Shown: in pieces, positions 20,983 through 31,724 of the stretch | How the letters are laid out: each line of letters begins with the position of its first letter | Numbering within the stretch: the first letter of the stretch is position 1 | From: Takakia lepidozioides | Lineage: Eukaryota; Streptophyta; Takakiopsida; Takakiales; Takakiaceae | DNA: 64,000 nucleotides | Direction of reading: 5' to 3' | Assembly (NCBI GenBank): GCA_030704615.1 | Contig: CM060732.1 | Location: 59,007,053 to 59,071,052 of the forward strand | Translations under genes and position numbers: made by a program | The notes under the pieces: generated by a model | The model's database searches: none | The model's input: only the letters and a program-made list of their open reading frames with translations | What the model was told of the DNA's origin: nothing

Positions 20983-21001
20983 TGAGAGGGGGAGGGGTAA
21001 A
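20983..21001 (+). promoter_or_regulatory. Polypurine tract before the R1 LTR
   Basis: GAGAGGGGGAGGGGTAAA directly precedes the LTR start TGTTAGAG at 21002. This is the normal place for plus-strand priming. The same tract precedes the LTRs at 25181 and 33253. Confidence 0.75.
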
Positions 21002-22012
21002 TGTTAGAGGGCTGCTTGGTACTTAGACGCTTTTACGGGATCTGTGGGGTACCCTTAATTTTTACACAGACTGAGACCATCAGGAGCCTTAGGGGTGACA
21101 GCAACAGGCTTTAGGGGGGAGATATATAGCCCGACACAGTCCATCACAGCCCGACACAGCCGTCACAGTCACAGTCCAACACAGCCCGTCACACACACAC
21201 AGCTTTTCACAGCTTCGCACAGCCAACACAGCCCGTCACAGTCCGACACAGCCCACACAGCCAGTCACAGCCCGATACAGCCGCCACAGCTTCGCACAGC
21301 CCTACACAACCCGACACAGCCAGTCACAGCCTGCCACATCCTGATACAGCCAGTCACAGCTCGGCACAGCTGGGGAACAGTTATCATTGGCAGGGAACGA
21401 CGGTGGGGGAACGACATCTGAAAAAGGAACGTATACTACTGGGATGACGGTTAGTTAGGAAAGCGGTTAGAACAGCTTGTAGGTAGAAAAAGCGAAGAGC
21501 GGGGACGTCTAGGGATCATCACTTCTTGGAGGACTTCTGGCATCACTTCAGGGAAATGAAGCGGAGAGCGCATCTCTGAGTAGAAAGAGGGAGAGCACGG
21601 AGTAGGAGGAGAACGATCTGTTGAAGCTTGATGAATGCAAGCAGTAGAGTTGTAATGTAGAGCAGATTAGAGACTCCATGGCTTCAACCTGATACTTGAT
21701 AGATATTAATCTGATACATACTTCATACTCACACTGTGTAGAGAGATCTGAGTGAAGCTGTGGAATGAATGGATGAGTTGATGGAATCTGATAGATTGCT
21801 GAAGCAATCTGATACTTAAATACCAACAGTAAGGTAACTAGCTAACATGAATACGGGAAGGAATACAAATAGGAAACACCCCCATGATACACTAGCTGTA
21901 GGTCATGACTAATTGTTCTGAGCGGGCTGAGTGCTTAGAGATTTCCAACTCTTCTATCTTGGAGTTCCCACCTCGGATAGCGAAGGGATGGGTGAGTAAA
22001 AGCCGCTCGACA
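21002..22012 (+). repeat. LTR of Tat-like element (R1/R2 shared)
   Basis: A 1,011-bp LTR running TGTTAGAGGGCTGC...GCCGCTCGACA (TG...CA). It contains a decameric CACAGC repeat at about 21128-21370 and an AT-rich 3' half. A polypurine tract lies upstream. Downstream the first bases TTTG match the primer-binding-site start of copy R0 before the sequence changes to element C. It can therefore be both the 3' LTR of R1 and the 5' LTR of a composite unit ending at 26137. Confidence 0.85.
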
Positions 22013-22154
22013 TTTGTCTAGTGTAAATTGCGGCGCCCTTATTCTAATTGTGGGGAATCTTATGTCAAAATAACGACCTTGTTTTTGTGCAACCTCTTCT
22101 ATTTGACACATTCACCAAGAAGAATTCAATTTTGAATTCTGGGGAGACGGTTGT

Positions 22155-23100
22155 ATGGTTGACTCCATAGTGGACCCTATAGAGTATGACATTCTCTTCA
22201 ACCATGTCTCACCACGCAATATTCCATGGGACATGAGGGGGAGGGCTTGGAGGCATGGGAGGACAAGAAGTCCCACTTTCATTCAAATGCTGATGGAAAC
22301 ATGTTCAAGCATAGAAGGCAGGATGTTGGACATTGCAGCCAACACAAGTAGGAGATTCTTGTAGTTGCGGTGTCGTTATTAGAGTCCATTGTCCTCTATA
22401 GATATTCATGGATTTACTATGCCTACTCACGATTGTTGTTGACATATTTGTTCTTGATCACTAGACTCATGGATAGGTGCTTCAATGTACTGGGCGGGCG
22501 CGAGTCTAGTCGGCATGTCTTCGCATTTGAAGGAAAAACAGCCTTCTACGACTCCCATGTAGCGGGCCTGCAGCAGTTGCCAGCAGAGGAGGAGCATGAG
22601 GACGATGAGGACTGCAAGAAAGGACCTTGGCAAAGAATGACATTTGTATTTCAGTCTTTGTTTCATCAACCATCTCCTCACTGGACGAGTCTGCAAGGCT
22701 GTAACATGGCAGTTTGTAAATATTGTCATATGTCAACAAACGTTTAGGGTTTATAATGGTCAAACATGGATGTCGCTATAATTGAACCCAACACACTTAC
22801 AATGGTGCAACTCACTCAAATACATGCAGAAGCGGCTTCTCCCGTACTTGAGTCTCCTCAACTTCGGTCTCCTCCTCCCCTTCTTATTTCTTCTCCCATT
22901 GTATGCAAACACGGCTGCTAGAGATCCATTAGGAGGGCGGAGAGGCCTAATCGGGTAGAGCAATTACTGGCTTCAAGAAATGAGAGAATACAATTGAGGG
23001 AGGCCCAATACAAGAATTGTCAAGGCCAAAGTACTCAAGTTTATCGCTATGTCCACGTCTGAAAGTGACGGCGATGAGGAGGGCACTTTGCAAGCTTAGG
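22155..23100 (+). pseudogene. ParB-methylase gene, C-terminal exons (element C, copy 1)
   Basis: Exon 22155-22350 encodes MVDSIVDPIEYDILFNHVSP, then GRTRSPTFIQMLMETC and GRMLDIAANTS, ending at a GTAG donor. The next exon, from about 22490, gives GASMYWAG and, one base out of frame here, SSRHVFAFEGKTAFYDSHVA. Around 22970 RVEQLLASRNERIQLREAQY marks the C-terminal domain. Compared with element B this is the motif I region of a beta-class DNA methyltransferase-like domain. The single-base loss at about 22498 is absent from the duplicate at 30541-30560. Confidence 0.6.
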
Positions 23101-23403
23101 TGGAGAGTGAATGGCAATTTCCTAACCTCTCTTCAGTCAGTGTGGGATTTATTTAGTCTTAAAAAAAGCCAATTCAACTATATTATGTGATGGGACCTCT
23201 ATCTTTGACAGAAAAATGACACAACAATAGGCTAGTATAAGGTGTTGGGAACAACAAGACCTTTACAAATGATAATATAGTGTTGCAATAAGCCAATGTC
23301 AACTTTATTTATAATTTTGGGTGACCACAAACAAAAAAACGTCGCAGCAATAGGCCGGTCTCAAGTCATCACTACCAAGAAATTTTTCGAGAAGCACGAA
23401 GCT

Positions 23404-23580
23404 GGTATTACGGCACCGTGATTAACCCATCTCCTGCCATTTTTAATTTTTTTTCCAAACCCTAAATGTGAATAACGGCGCCGCAATAGGCCTAGCCGCG
23501 TCCCCGGAGTTCAGAAACAGTGCCTATTACCGTGGATATATGCCCTATTACCGTCACTAACGGCATATTATTTCTAATTC
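23404..23580. repeat. Element C palindromes and half-sites
   Basis: TATTACGGCACCGTGATTAA (23407-23426) and AATAACGGCGCCGCAATAGG (23471-23490), then half-sites CCTATTACCGTGG and CCCTATTACCGTCACTAACG (23523-23570). Similar GCAATAGGC half-sites lie at about 23230, 23285 and 23350. The outer bases differ from those of elements A and B. Confidence 0.75.
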
Positions 23581-23618
23581 CGTGGATGCACGCTCATGGG
23601 CTCATGAAAATAAAACCT

Positions 23619-25179
23619 CGACTCAGGGAGGAGCAAACTCTCAGGGGTGCCACACAGGACTTGGTGGATAATCACCTTATGCAAGTATGGTTAGCACAAG
23701 GGCCGGTAGAAGGCAAAGCACCAAGGAAGCTCACCCAGGGAGAGATGAATGATCTCAGATTCCAGGTGCAGAACATTGCCACAACTACTATAGACAATGT
23801 CTATAGTAGGAGCGGAGTTACAGGATGATGTGGAAGGCCTGCAGACTCAAGTGGATAATCTGAGTTCAAATATTGACAAGAGAGTCTTTATTCTTGAGGA
23901 GCAGCTGGTGGCTACTTATTTGCATGCCAAACTTTGATTTTTCAGTCTTCTTCACAGGAAGTGCAGGAGTTACCGTGGTAGAAGGGCCGGTGGTGGCAAT
24001 ATCACAGCCCCCACAGCAGGTGCCTGTGCAGTGGCTGACCCTGTTGCTACTATGGCAAAGCCACAGCCTGAGGTTTGGGGGGATGCTGCTTTTAACCCAC
24101 CTAGGACTCTGCTGCACGGGAGTACAATCGGGCTATGATTATGCCCTTCAACCAAATTCCCATTGTGCTGGATTTGGCTTAGAAGGAATTTAGTCCTTCA
24201 CAGTCGTTGGCACATTACTATCAGATCATGCGCATTGGTTGCCAGTGGCAACTCGGACTAAAGTTCTTCCGAACAATCGACCTATTGAGGATCATCACTT
24301 TGCAAGTACTGGTCTGAGGCAGGCACCATGCTGAAGGAATTAATTGCCTTCCAGGTTGTGCATGGGTACATCTATGCCAAGACCAAAGAGGTATCTAGTA
24401 TTGTCATGGGATGTGGATTATACTATGCTGCTTGTTTCCTGGCACGGTATCACATTGAGCAGCAGAAGATGCAATCACGATTTCTGAGTTATTCCAGTGG
24501 GGATCATTGGGTCTTACCTTCAGTGCCACCTCATATGTACCTGTATGATGCGAAAGTTATGATGCAGAAGGATTCACAACTTCGTTCATGGTTTAATTTG
24601 GCTTGGAACAACTTGGCAATAGAGAAATTGGGCCTTGATGATATTTTCTATAAGGGACATGAGGCCTGGAAAAACTTACACTGTTCCAAAGTCATTGGCA
24701 CACCTCTTACCTATACGGCTAAGGAGTTCAGGGCGTTCACTCATTTTGCTTGCACGCGCTTACAGCAAGTAGTACAGTTTAAGCTTCCCGACATGGTGGG
24801 ACAACATTATATGCCACGCAGGATTCCGGAGAGGCCACTTAAAGTTCGGCCGTTGAAACACCTAAGGTGGGACGATGATTCTGATACTACTGGTTCTTCA
24901 GGGGACTCTTTTGACATGGCAGAGGACTATGCACTCCAGATGGCAGAAAAGAAAAGACGGGGATCTCCTATGCCTGAGAGGTTACCTCGTTATCAACCAC
25001 AGGAGGGTTAGACATTTCCAGGTAGTGCTCAATCGCCTCCATCAGCCAGTGACAGGGCTCGAGCTCGCATACGGAGTCCTTTATGAGACTCTCGCGTCAA
25101 AAGGGTGCTCGCTCACAAAGGTTTGCTAATCCTAAACAGTAAACCGTGAGGACACGGCTTTTTGAGAGGGGGAGGGGTA
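23619..25179 (+). pseudogene. Tat-like 3' ORF, copy 1 of R2
   Basis: The same protein as at 19482-20962, beginning at LRGATQDLVDNHLMQVWLAQ. This copy has frame breaks at about 23815, 23935, 23975, 24105 and 24230, then a stretch open from 24328 to 25011 (MLKELIAFQVVHGYIYAKTK...RGSPMPERLPRYQPQEG). Most breaks are absent from the duplicate at 31725-33082, which points to consensus errors. It is followed by the polypurine tract and an LTR. Confidence 0.75.
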
Positions 25180-25180
25180 A

Positions 25181-26137
25181 TGTTAGAGGGCTGCTTGGGA
25201 CTTAGACGCTTTTACGGGTTCTATGGGGTACCCTTAATTTTTGCGCAGACTTACGGATGGTAGACTGAGACCAACAGGAGCCTTAGGGGTGGCAGCGCAG
25301 GCTTTAGGGGGGGTAGACAGCCCACACAGCCCGACACAGCCAGACACAGCTTCGCACAGCCAGTCACAGCCCGTCACAGTCTGACACAGCCCGACACAGC
25401 TTCGCACAGCCAGTCACAGCCGTCACAGTCTGACACAGCCCGACACACAGCCAGTCACAGCCCAACACAGCTTTACACAGCCAGTCACAGCAACACACAG
25501 CACCTATCACGGCGTACATGGGGAACGGTTATCATTGACAGGGAACGACATTTGCAGAGGAACGTGTTACTTCAGGGGTGACGGTTAGTTAGTTAGGTGG
25601 TTATAACAGCTTGCGGGTAGATTAGGCAGGGCGGCAACAGGAAGGGGATCACTTCACAAGATTACTTCTTGAGGAGTGCGACTTGGTCAGGGGAGGAGGA
25701 GACGAAACGGAGAGTGGAACAGTGAAGAGGAGATGATGATTTGATTGAGACTTAATTCATGCAAGCTGTAGAATCATACAGTAGGGTAGAATAGGGACAC
25801 TATGGCATAGGCCTGATACTTGATTAATCTTAATCTGATACTTATTCGATACAAACATACTCTGTAGAGAGACATGAGAGAAGATGTGGAATGAATGCAT
25901 GATTAATTGGAACTTGGTAGATACTGAAGCAATCTGATGCTTCAGTATACACAGTAAGGTAAATTGATAACATGAAGGCAAGAAGGAATACAAATAGGAA
26001 GCACAACCATGATTCACTAGCTGTAGGTCATGACTGATTGTTCTGAGCGGGCTGAGTGCTTAGAGATATCCAACTCTTCTATCTTGGAGTTTCCACCTCG
26101 GATAGCGAAGGGATGGGTGAGTAAAAGCCGCTCGACA
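25181..26137 (+). repeat. LTR of Tat-like element, R2 copy 1
   Basis: TGTTAGAGGGCTGC...CGCTCGACA, 957 bp. The decameric CACAGC repeat is at 25320-25505. It is clearly diverged from the LTR at 21002-22012 in the middle, so it belongs to another subfamily or an older insertion. The flank CAGCTTCAAGTG follows directly. Confidence 0.85.
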
Positions 26138-26554
26138 CAGCTTCAAGTGAGAAATACTTATTGTTTTTTATTGAGTCCCAGATGTCCTAGTCCAGAAGCA
26201 ATACGAAACACCACCCTATGAGTACAGCCTATATCACAAGACTGCCATAGTCTGTTAAGCTCTTGAAAAATTCATATTTGTGCCTTGGTTTGCGATCCTC
26301 AATTTGAAGGGTACTAACTTTGCATTAGGAAGTTAAAGGTTGCCACTTACCCCTATAAGTAAGTGGTCTTTTAGAATTTAAAAATTGAGACTGTCAACTT
26401 CTATGCTACTTAGATTTAACCAGTTCGGGTACATTGATAAATGCAAGAAATGCGGATATGGCAAACCATCAAGCATCCATCTACAAACCTGTCATCAAGT
26501 TCTGAAAGCAACCCTTGCACAAAACCAAAGTAGTTTTTCCACTTACCATAAGCT

Positions 26555-27453
26555 GGAGGATTTTGGACTGCAACTTGGAGCACGGAGAAGAAATCAGTGT
26601 ACACCGCCCCTAACCCTGGCAGCTGGCTCCAAGTCAGCGAGCATGCTTATTACGGCACTGTTAAACCTCAGAGCCATAGTTTGCAGAAAAGGCACACATG
26701 CCCCCATGCTGTGGGTATCTGCTGAGTTGTGAGGGGACACACCCCAGTGGTCCAAGACTAGCCACTCCAATCTTTCTGGCCCCCAGGTTGTAGAGAAACT
26801 GCGACAACACATGGAGGCAATCTGAAATGACTCAACTTCAATTTCACACTTACCAACTTCAGTCCACTGTTAGAAATCTGCACGCCCTACGAGGAAGATC
26901 TACATTTCAAGCTGCATTTCTAGGTGTATACAATAAATCGGTAAGTAAACACACAAGCTTGACAATGCACTTTTGTAGTGTTATTCGAAGCCATGAGAAT
27001 ACAGGATTTTACCCCAATCTGAGAAGAGAGCATTGATATAAGGAGGTCTTGAAACTCCGACGGTGTATACAGGCTGGGCCACTTGCTTTGCAAAAACCCA
27101 TAGTATCCATTGACAAAATCGTCAGCCCCAGAGACAATGTAGAAGAGTGCCCATGCAAAGAAATCACGGCTAGCCTCATGCCCAAGCCTCTCATAAATTT
27201 CTTCCTTCACTTTCTGGAAGGCCTCTATCTGCCACGACAACGGAATAACTTCGCCCTGCCATCATTCGTGAACATCATTTGTTAATCTTCTTGGAAAACT
27301 GACACAGTGAAATTTCCAACTCGGGCGAACATGCATTGAACGTCAACAAAGCCATTTACCACGTCATTGTCAAGACATAACCTAACAAACGTACAACGTC
27401 CAAGCCAGTGTAGTTGAGGATGCCCGTGGCCCCTGATGCAAAATTCACGCCCT
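26555..27453 (-). pseudogene. GDSL esterase/lipase fragment, copy 1
   Basis: Minus-strand exons: GVNFASGATGILNYTGLDVV (about 27453-27394); GEVIPLSWQIEAFQKVKEE to WALFYIVSGADDFVNGYYGF and FQDLLISMLSSQIG (about 27256-27013, with donor GTAAAATC); FLYNLGARKIGVASLGPLGC with a frameshift to GACVPFLQTMALRFNSAVIS and VYTDFFSVLQVAVQNPPAYG (about 26827-26555). These are GDSL blocks II and III and the following segment. The first block with the catalytic GDS motif and the last with the Asp/His are absent, and the exon 3 frame is broken. GDSL enzymes are secreted plant lipases/esterases; this copy is dead. Confidence 0.75.
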
Positions 27454-27509
27454 ACAGTAGACGTTCACCTTTGTTGCGGGATTGGCAGTAAGGGCAAACC
27501 CAAGAACTC

Positions 27510-27705
27510 AGCTGGCAGCCTCCAACTCGTGAGCACGCTCTCGTTCACATAGATCATGCATCATCTTTTGACGCTTTTCACTCTGTGTTGTTTTTCATTA
27601 TTTGAACGCTCTCTACGTACAAGAAGTAGCTCATCATACACAACACGAGCCTTCTCGTCCCCAAGAACTTCATAGGCCTTTTGCAGCCTCACAAACTCAG
27701 CAGCC
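27510..27705 (-). pseudogene. J-domain protein (DNAJC17-like) exon fragment, copy 1
   Basis: The minus strand encodes AAAEFVRLQKAYEVLGDEKA, then RVVYDELLLVRRERSNNEK and, with a 2-base insertion in this copy, KRQKMMHDLCERERAHELEA. The spacing F..LQ.AYEVLGDE.AR..YD and the following basic helix with KR.KM..DL..RE resemble the end of the J domain and the linker of DNAJC17-type splicing-associated co-chaperones. Only this exon is visible; the HPD motif is not. Sequence to 27930 upstream is open but not recognised. Confidence 0.55.
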
Positions 27706-28077
27706 GCTAGCCAGAACACACCACGCAGAAACCCTCGACAGTCATTGTGAAGGTCAAAGAGGGAAACCACACGGTGGATCACCAACCACTCACGACAGTA
27801 GCTGCAACGGCCTTGTAAAATTAAGGCACGTGGAAGCTGGAAGGTACGTTGAGGCGGTACGACTTTAGCTTTCGGCGGCGCTCCCGCCCACTTTTTGCGT
27901 TCCAAATGATGTTGTGATTGGTCAGACATGATTTCATGTCAGGTGTGGTCTAGTAGTGATATAGTGGTCTGTGAAGCTACCTTTATAATGTGTATGTGGG
28001 CTTTTTCATGTGGGAGTACAGCCAAGGGGCCATAGTATTCACATTACTTTAGAAACATGAAACAATGGTCTGATGAA
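27706..28077. other. Flank left of the chromovirus; no gene recognised
   Basis: Open frames on the minus strand (MSDQSQHHLERKKWAGAPPK...) may belong to the J-domain gene, but no homologous block is recognised. It ends with ATGAA at 28073-28077, directly before the chromovirus LTR. Confidence 0.4.
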
Positions 28078-29866
28078 TTAAAACAACCCTGAGTTTTGAC
28101 AGGAATCACTCTGAACAATCTTTTTACAGTTCAGGTCTTGATGGAACCATAATCACAAGATCTACAACCCTTTTGAAAAAAAGGTGAACCATAGTCCCTG
28201 TCCTATAAAACCAGTGACTATTTCAAGATTAACCAACTCTAATATGCACAGCACCAGTTATCACATCCGGTCCACCCAGCCGCCACGCCGTGCCTAATTC
28301 ATGCATCAGTTCTATCAGATCCTAGTGTCCTCCAAGCCACCATCCTCAATCATTTTCTCCTCTCCTCGTGTCTGCCAGAACCGCCGCTCTTTCTTCGTGT
28401 ACAGGTGACCTTCATCACTGTTGACCTCCTTGGCAGGTGATCAGTACTCAAAGCTGGCAGTTGTTCTCCAAACCTTCACGTGACACTGCTCCAGCTTTCC
28501 CCCACCTGTCATTCACACCGCCCCATGGCATTTTCCACCCAGAAGTCATTCAGACTTGTTACTTAGAGGGCCATAACAAACTCCCCCACTAAAGATTCAT
28601 CATTGTCCGCAATGATAGTGAAATGGGGAAAATCCAATTGTAGGTCACTCTTTTTCCCAAGTAGCTTCAGATTCTGGATAGTGATACCACTTGACAAGAT
28701 GTTCACGATATGAACGATTTCGAAGGTGTTTCGTTCTTGTCTCCAGAATAGATTCAGGTTCAGCCAATAACTGACCTTCATTCATAATTTTGGGTAGTTC
28801 GGGTAGTAGAATATGACTGGGGTCTTTCCTTAGGAGGCTGACATGAAAGACGTCATGGATTTTCCAAGTAGCTGGCAGATCTAGCTGGTATGCGACAGAT
28901 CCATAATTTAAGATCACAAAAGGTCCACAAAATTTTGGGGACAGCTTAGGACACTTGCTCAATTTCAATTGGCTTCTTTTAGGAGCAACTTTCAAGAAGA
29001 CATTGTCGCCTACCTCAAATTCACGGAAGCTTCTGTGCTTGTCAGCATAGAACTTGGCTCTTTCTTGAGCACTTCTCATGCTTCTCTTTACCAAATCCAA
29101 CACCGAGTGCATTTCACGGACCATGCCATTGACAAACTAGACCTTAGACAATGGCGTGGAAAGAGAAGATGGGGTTAAACAATCACGTCCATAGAGTGCT
29201 TGAAACGGGCTCATTCCGATGGCACTATGGAAATTCTTGTTATAGGCGAACTCTATCAAATACAAGTACTGCTCCCAGGAAGTCTGTCTCTGACCAACAT
29301 ACATTCTCAGCATATCCTCAATGATTCGGTTGGTCCGTTCTGTTTGGGCATCTGTTTCGGGATGATATGCAGTACTAAGTCTCAACTTGGTTCCCAAAAG
29401 CTTAAACAAAGCGTCCAAAATGACTTGTGAACTTCGTGTCCCTATCACAAATGATCTCACGAGGTATCCCGTGGATCCGAAAGATTTCTTTCATGAAGAG
29501 TGAAGCCACCTCATGGGCAGTGATTGTCATTTTTGTGGGAATCAAGTGTGCTGTCTTAGATAGTCTATCAGCAACCACCATGATGCTATTATGTCCATTT
29601 CTGTCCGTGGCAGTGCCACTATAAAATCCATACTTATCGATTCCCAGTTTCCACTGGGAACACTTAGTGGTTGTAATAATCCAGGAAGACGTATCCTTTC
29701 TGATTTTGAGACTTGACATGGAAAGCATATCCACATACTCTTTGATCTGTCTCTTCATTCCTGGCCAGAAATATTGTTTTTAACGGCCACATAGGTTCTC
29801 TGAAAGCCCGGATGTCCAGCTATGGGAATATTATGACAATCATAAATGATACACAGTCGCAAATCC
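28078..29866 (-). mobile_element. Chromovirus, 3' part only (duplicate)
   Basis: Holds the 3' LTR (28078-28577), chromodomain, integrase C-terminus and part of the integrase core of the element found complete at 36182-41856. It stops at 29866, the boundary of the tandem duplication. Frame differences from the complete copy are single-base indels. Confidence 0.85.
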
Positions 29867-30069
29867 GCACAATCCTGGAGAAACAGTAAGGTAACTAGCT
29901 AACATGAATACGGGAAGGAATACAAATAGGAAACACCCCCATGATACACTAGCTGTAGGTCATGACTAATTGTTCTGAGCGGGCTGAGTGCTTAGAGATT
30001 TCCAACTCTTCTATCTTGGAGTTCCCACCTCGGATAGCGAAGGGATGGGTGAGTAAAAGCCGCTCGACA

Positions 30070-31682
30070 TTTGTCTAGTGTAAATTGCGGCGCCCTTATT
30101 CTAATTGTGGGGAATCTTATGTCAAAATAACGACCTTGTTTTTGTGCAACCTCTTCTATTTGACACATTCACCAAGAAGAATTCAATTTTGAATTCTGGG
30201 GAGACGGTTGTATGGTTGACTCCATAGTGGACCCTATAGAGTATGACATTCTCTTCAACCATGTCTCACCACGCAATATTCCATGGGACATGAGGGGGAG
30301 GGCTTGGAGGCATGGGAGGACAAGAAGTCCCACTTTCATTCAAATGCTGATGGAAACATGTTCAAGCATAGAAGGCAGGATGTTGGACATTGCAGCCAAC
30401 ACAAGTAGGAGATTCTTGTAGTTGCGGTGTCGTTATTAGAGTCCATTGTCCTCTATAGATATTCATGGATTTACTATGCCTACTCACGATTGTTGTTGAC
30501 ATATTTGTTCTTGATCACTAGACTCATGGATAGGTGCTTCAATGTACTGGGCCGGGCGCGAGTCTAGTCGGCATGTCTTCGCATTTGAAGGAAAAACAGC
30601 CTTCTACGACTCCCATGTAGCGGGCCTGCAGCAGTTGCCAGCAGAGGAGGAGCATGAGGACGATGAGGACTGCAAGAAAGGACCTTCTGGCAAAGAATGA
30701 CATTTGTATTTCAGTCTTTGTTTCATCAACCATCTCCTCACTGGACGAGTCTGCAAGGCTGTAACATGGCAGTTTGTAAATATTGTCATATGTCAACAAA
30801 CGTTTAGGGTTTATAATGGTCAAACATGGATGTCGCTATAATTGAACCCAACACACTTACAATGGTGCAACTCACTCAAATACATGCAGAAGCGGCTTCT
30901 CCCGTACTTGAGTCTCCTCAACTTCGGTCTCCTCCTCCCCTTCTTATTTCTTCTCCCATTGTATGCAAACACGGCTGCTAGAGATCCATTAGGAGGGCGG
31001 AGAGGCCTAATCGGGTAGAGCAATTACTGGCTTCAAGAAATGAGAGAATACAATTGAGGGAGGCCCAATACAAGAATTGTCAAGGCCAAAGTACTCAAGT
31101 TTATCGCTATGTCCACGTCTGAAAGTGACGGCGATGAGGAGGGCACTTTGCAAGCTTAGGTGGAGAGTGAATGGCAATTTCCTAACCTCTCTTCAGTCAG
31201 TGTGGGATTTATTTAGTCTTAAAAAAAGCCAATTCAACTATATTATGTGATGGGACCTCTTATCTTTGACAGAAAAATGACACAACAATAGGCTAGTATA
31301 AGGTGTTGGGAACAACAAGACCTTTACAAATGATATAATAGTGTTGCAATAAGCCAATGTCAAACTTTACTTTATAATTTTGGGTGACCACAAACAAAAA
31401 AACGTCGCAGCAATAGGCCGGTCTCAAGTCATCACTACCAAGAAATTTTTCGAGAAGCACGAAGCTGGTATTACGGCACCGTGATTAACCCATCTCCTGC
31501 CATTTTTAATTTTTTTTCCAAACCCTAAATGTGAATAACGGCGCCGCAATAGGCCTAGCCGCGTCCCCGGAGTTCAGAAACAGTGCCTATTACCGTGGAT
31601 ATATGCCCTATTACCGTCACTAACGGCATATTATTTCTAATTCCGTGGATGCACGCTCATGGGCTCATGAAATAGTAAACCT
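30070..31682 (+). mobile_element. Element C fragment, copy 2 (MULE right end)
   Basis: Duplicate of 22013-23618, with the better-preserved terminal repeat: GGGCTCATGAAATAGTAAACCT, the exact inverse of AGGTTTACTATTTCATGAGCCC. It is flanked on the right by the Tat-like 3' ORF (CGACTCAGGGAGGAGC). Confidence 0.85.
30212..31160 (+). pseudogene. ParB-methylase gene, C-terminal exons (element C, copy 2)
   Basis: As at 22155 but in register across the key motif. After GRMLDIAANTS and an intron, the next exon reads GASMYWAGRESSRHVFAFEG then KTAFYDSHVAGLQQLP and an acidic stretch. Element B has NVTANTG/ACMWAGRMSNRFVFSFEGD at the same place. Conservation of ANTGA, AGR and FEG between two diverged elements argues that this region was functional. 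Confidence 0.65.
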
Positions 31683-31724
31683 CGACTCAGGGAGGAGCAA
31701 ACTCTCAGGGGTGCCACACAGGAC

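Larger units (their letters stand above)
22013..23618 (+). mobile_element. Element C fragment, copy 1 (MULE right end)
   Basis: A 1.6-kb right-hand part of a third member of the element A/B family. It holds C-terminal exons of the ParB-methylase gene, CGGCGCCG-type palindromes (22024-22041, 23404-23425, 23469-23490) and half-sites, and ends in an inverted terminal repeat (GCTCATGGGCTCATGAAA...AAACCT). The left side starts abruptly after the LTR base TTTG, so the transposase half is missing. Confidence 0.8.
21824..29865. repeat. 8-kb tandem duplication, first copy
   Basis: The block from AACAGTAAGGTAACTAGC onward is repeated from 29882 in the same orientation with near-identity. The offset grows from about 8055 to 8103 because this copy lacks many single bases found in the second (for example GGCGGGCG against GGCCGGGCG at the methylase motif). 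An 18-base filler, GCACAATCCTGGAGAAAC, marks the junction at 29866-29883. It is either a recent segmental duplication or an assembly duplication with poorly polished consensus. Confidence 0.85.
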
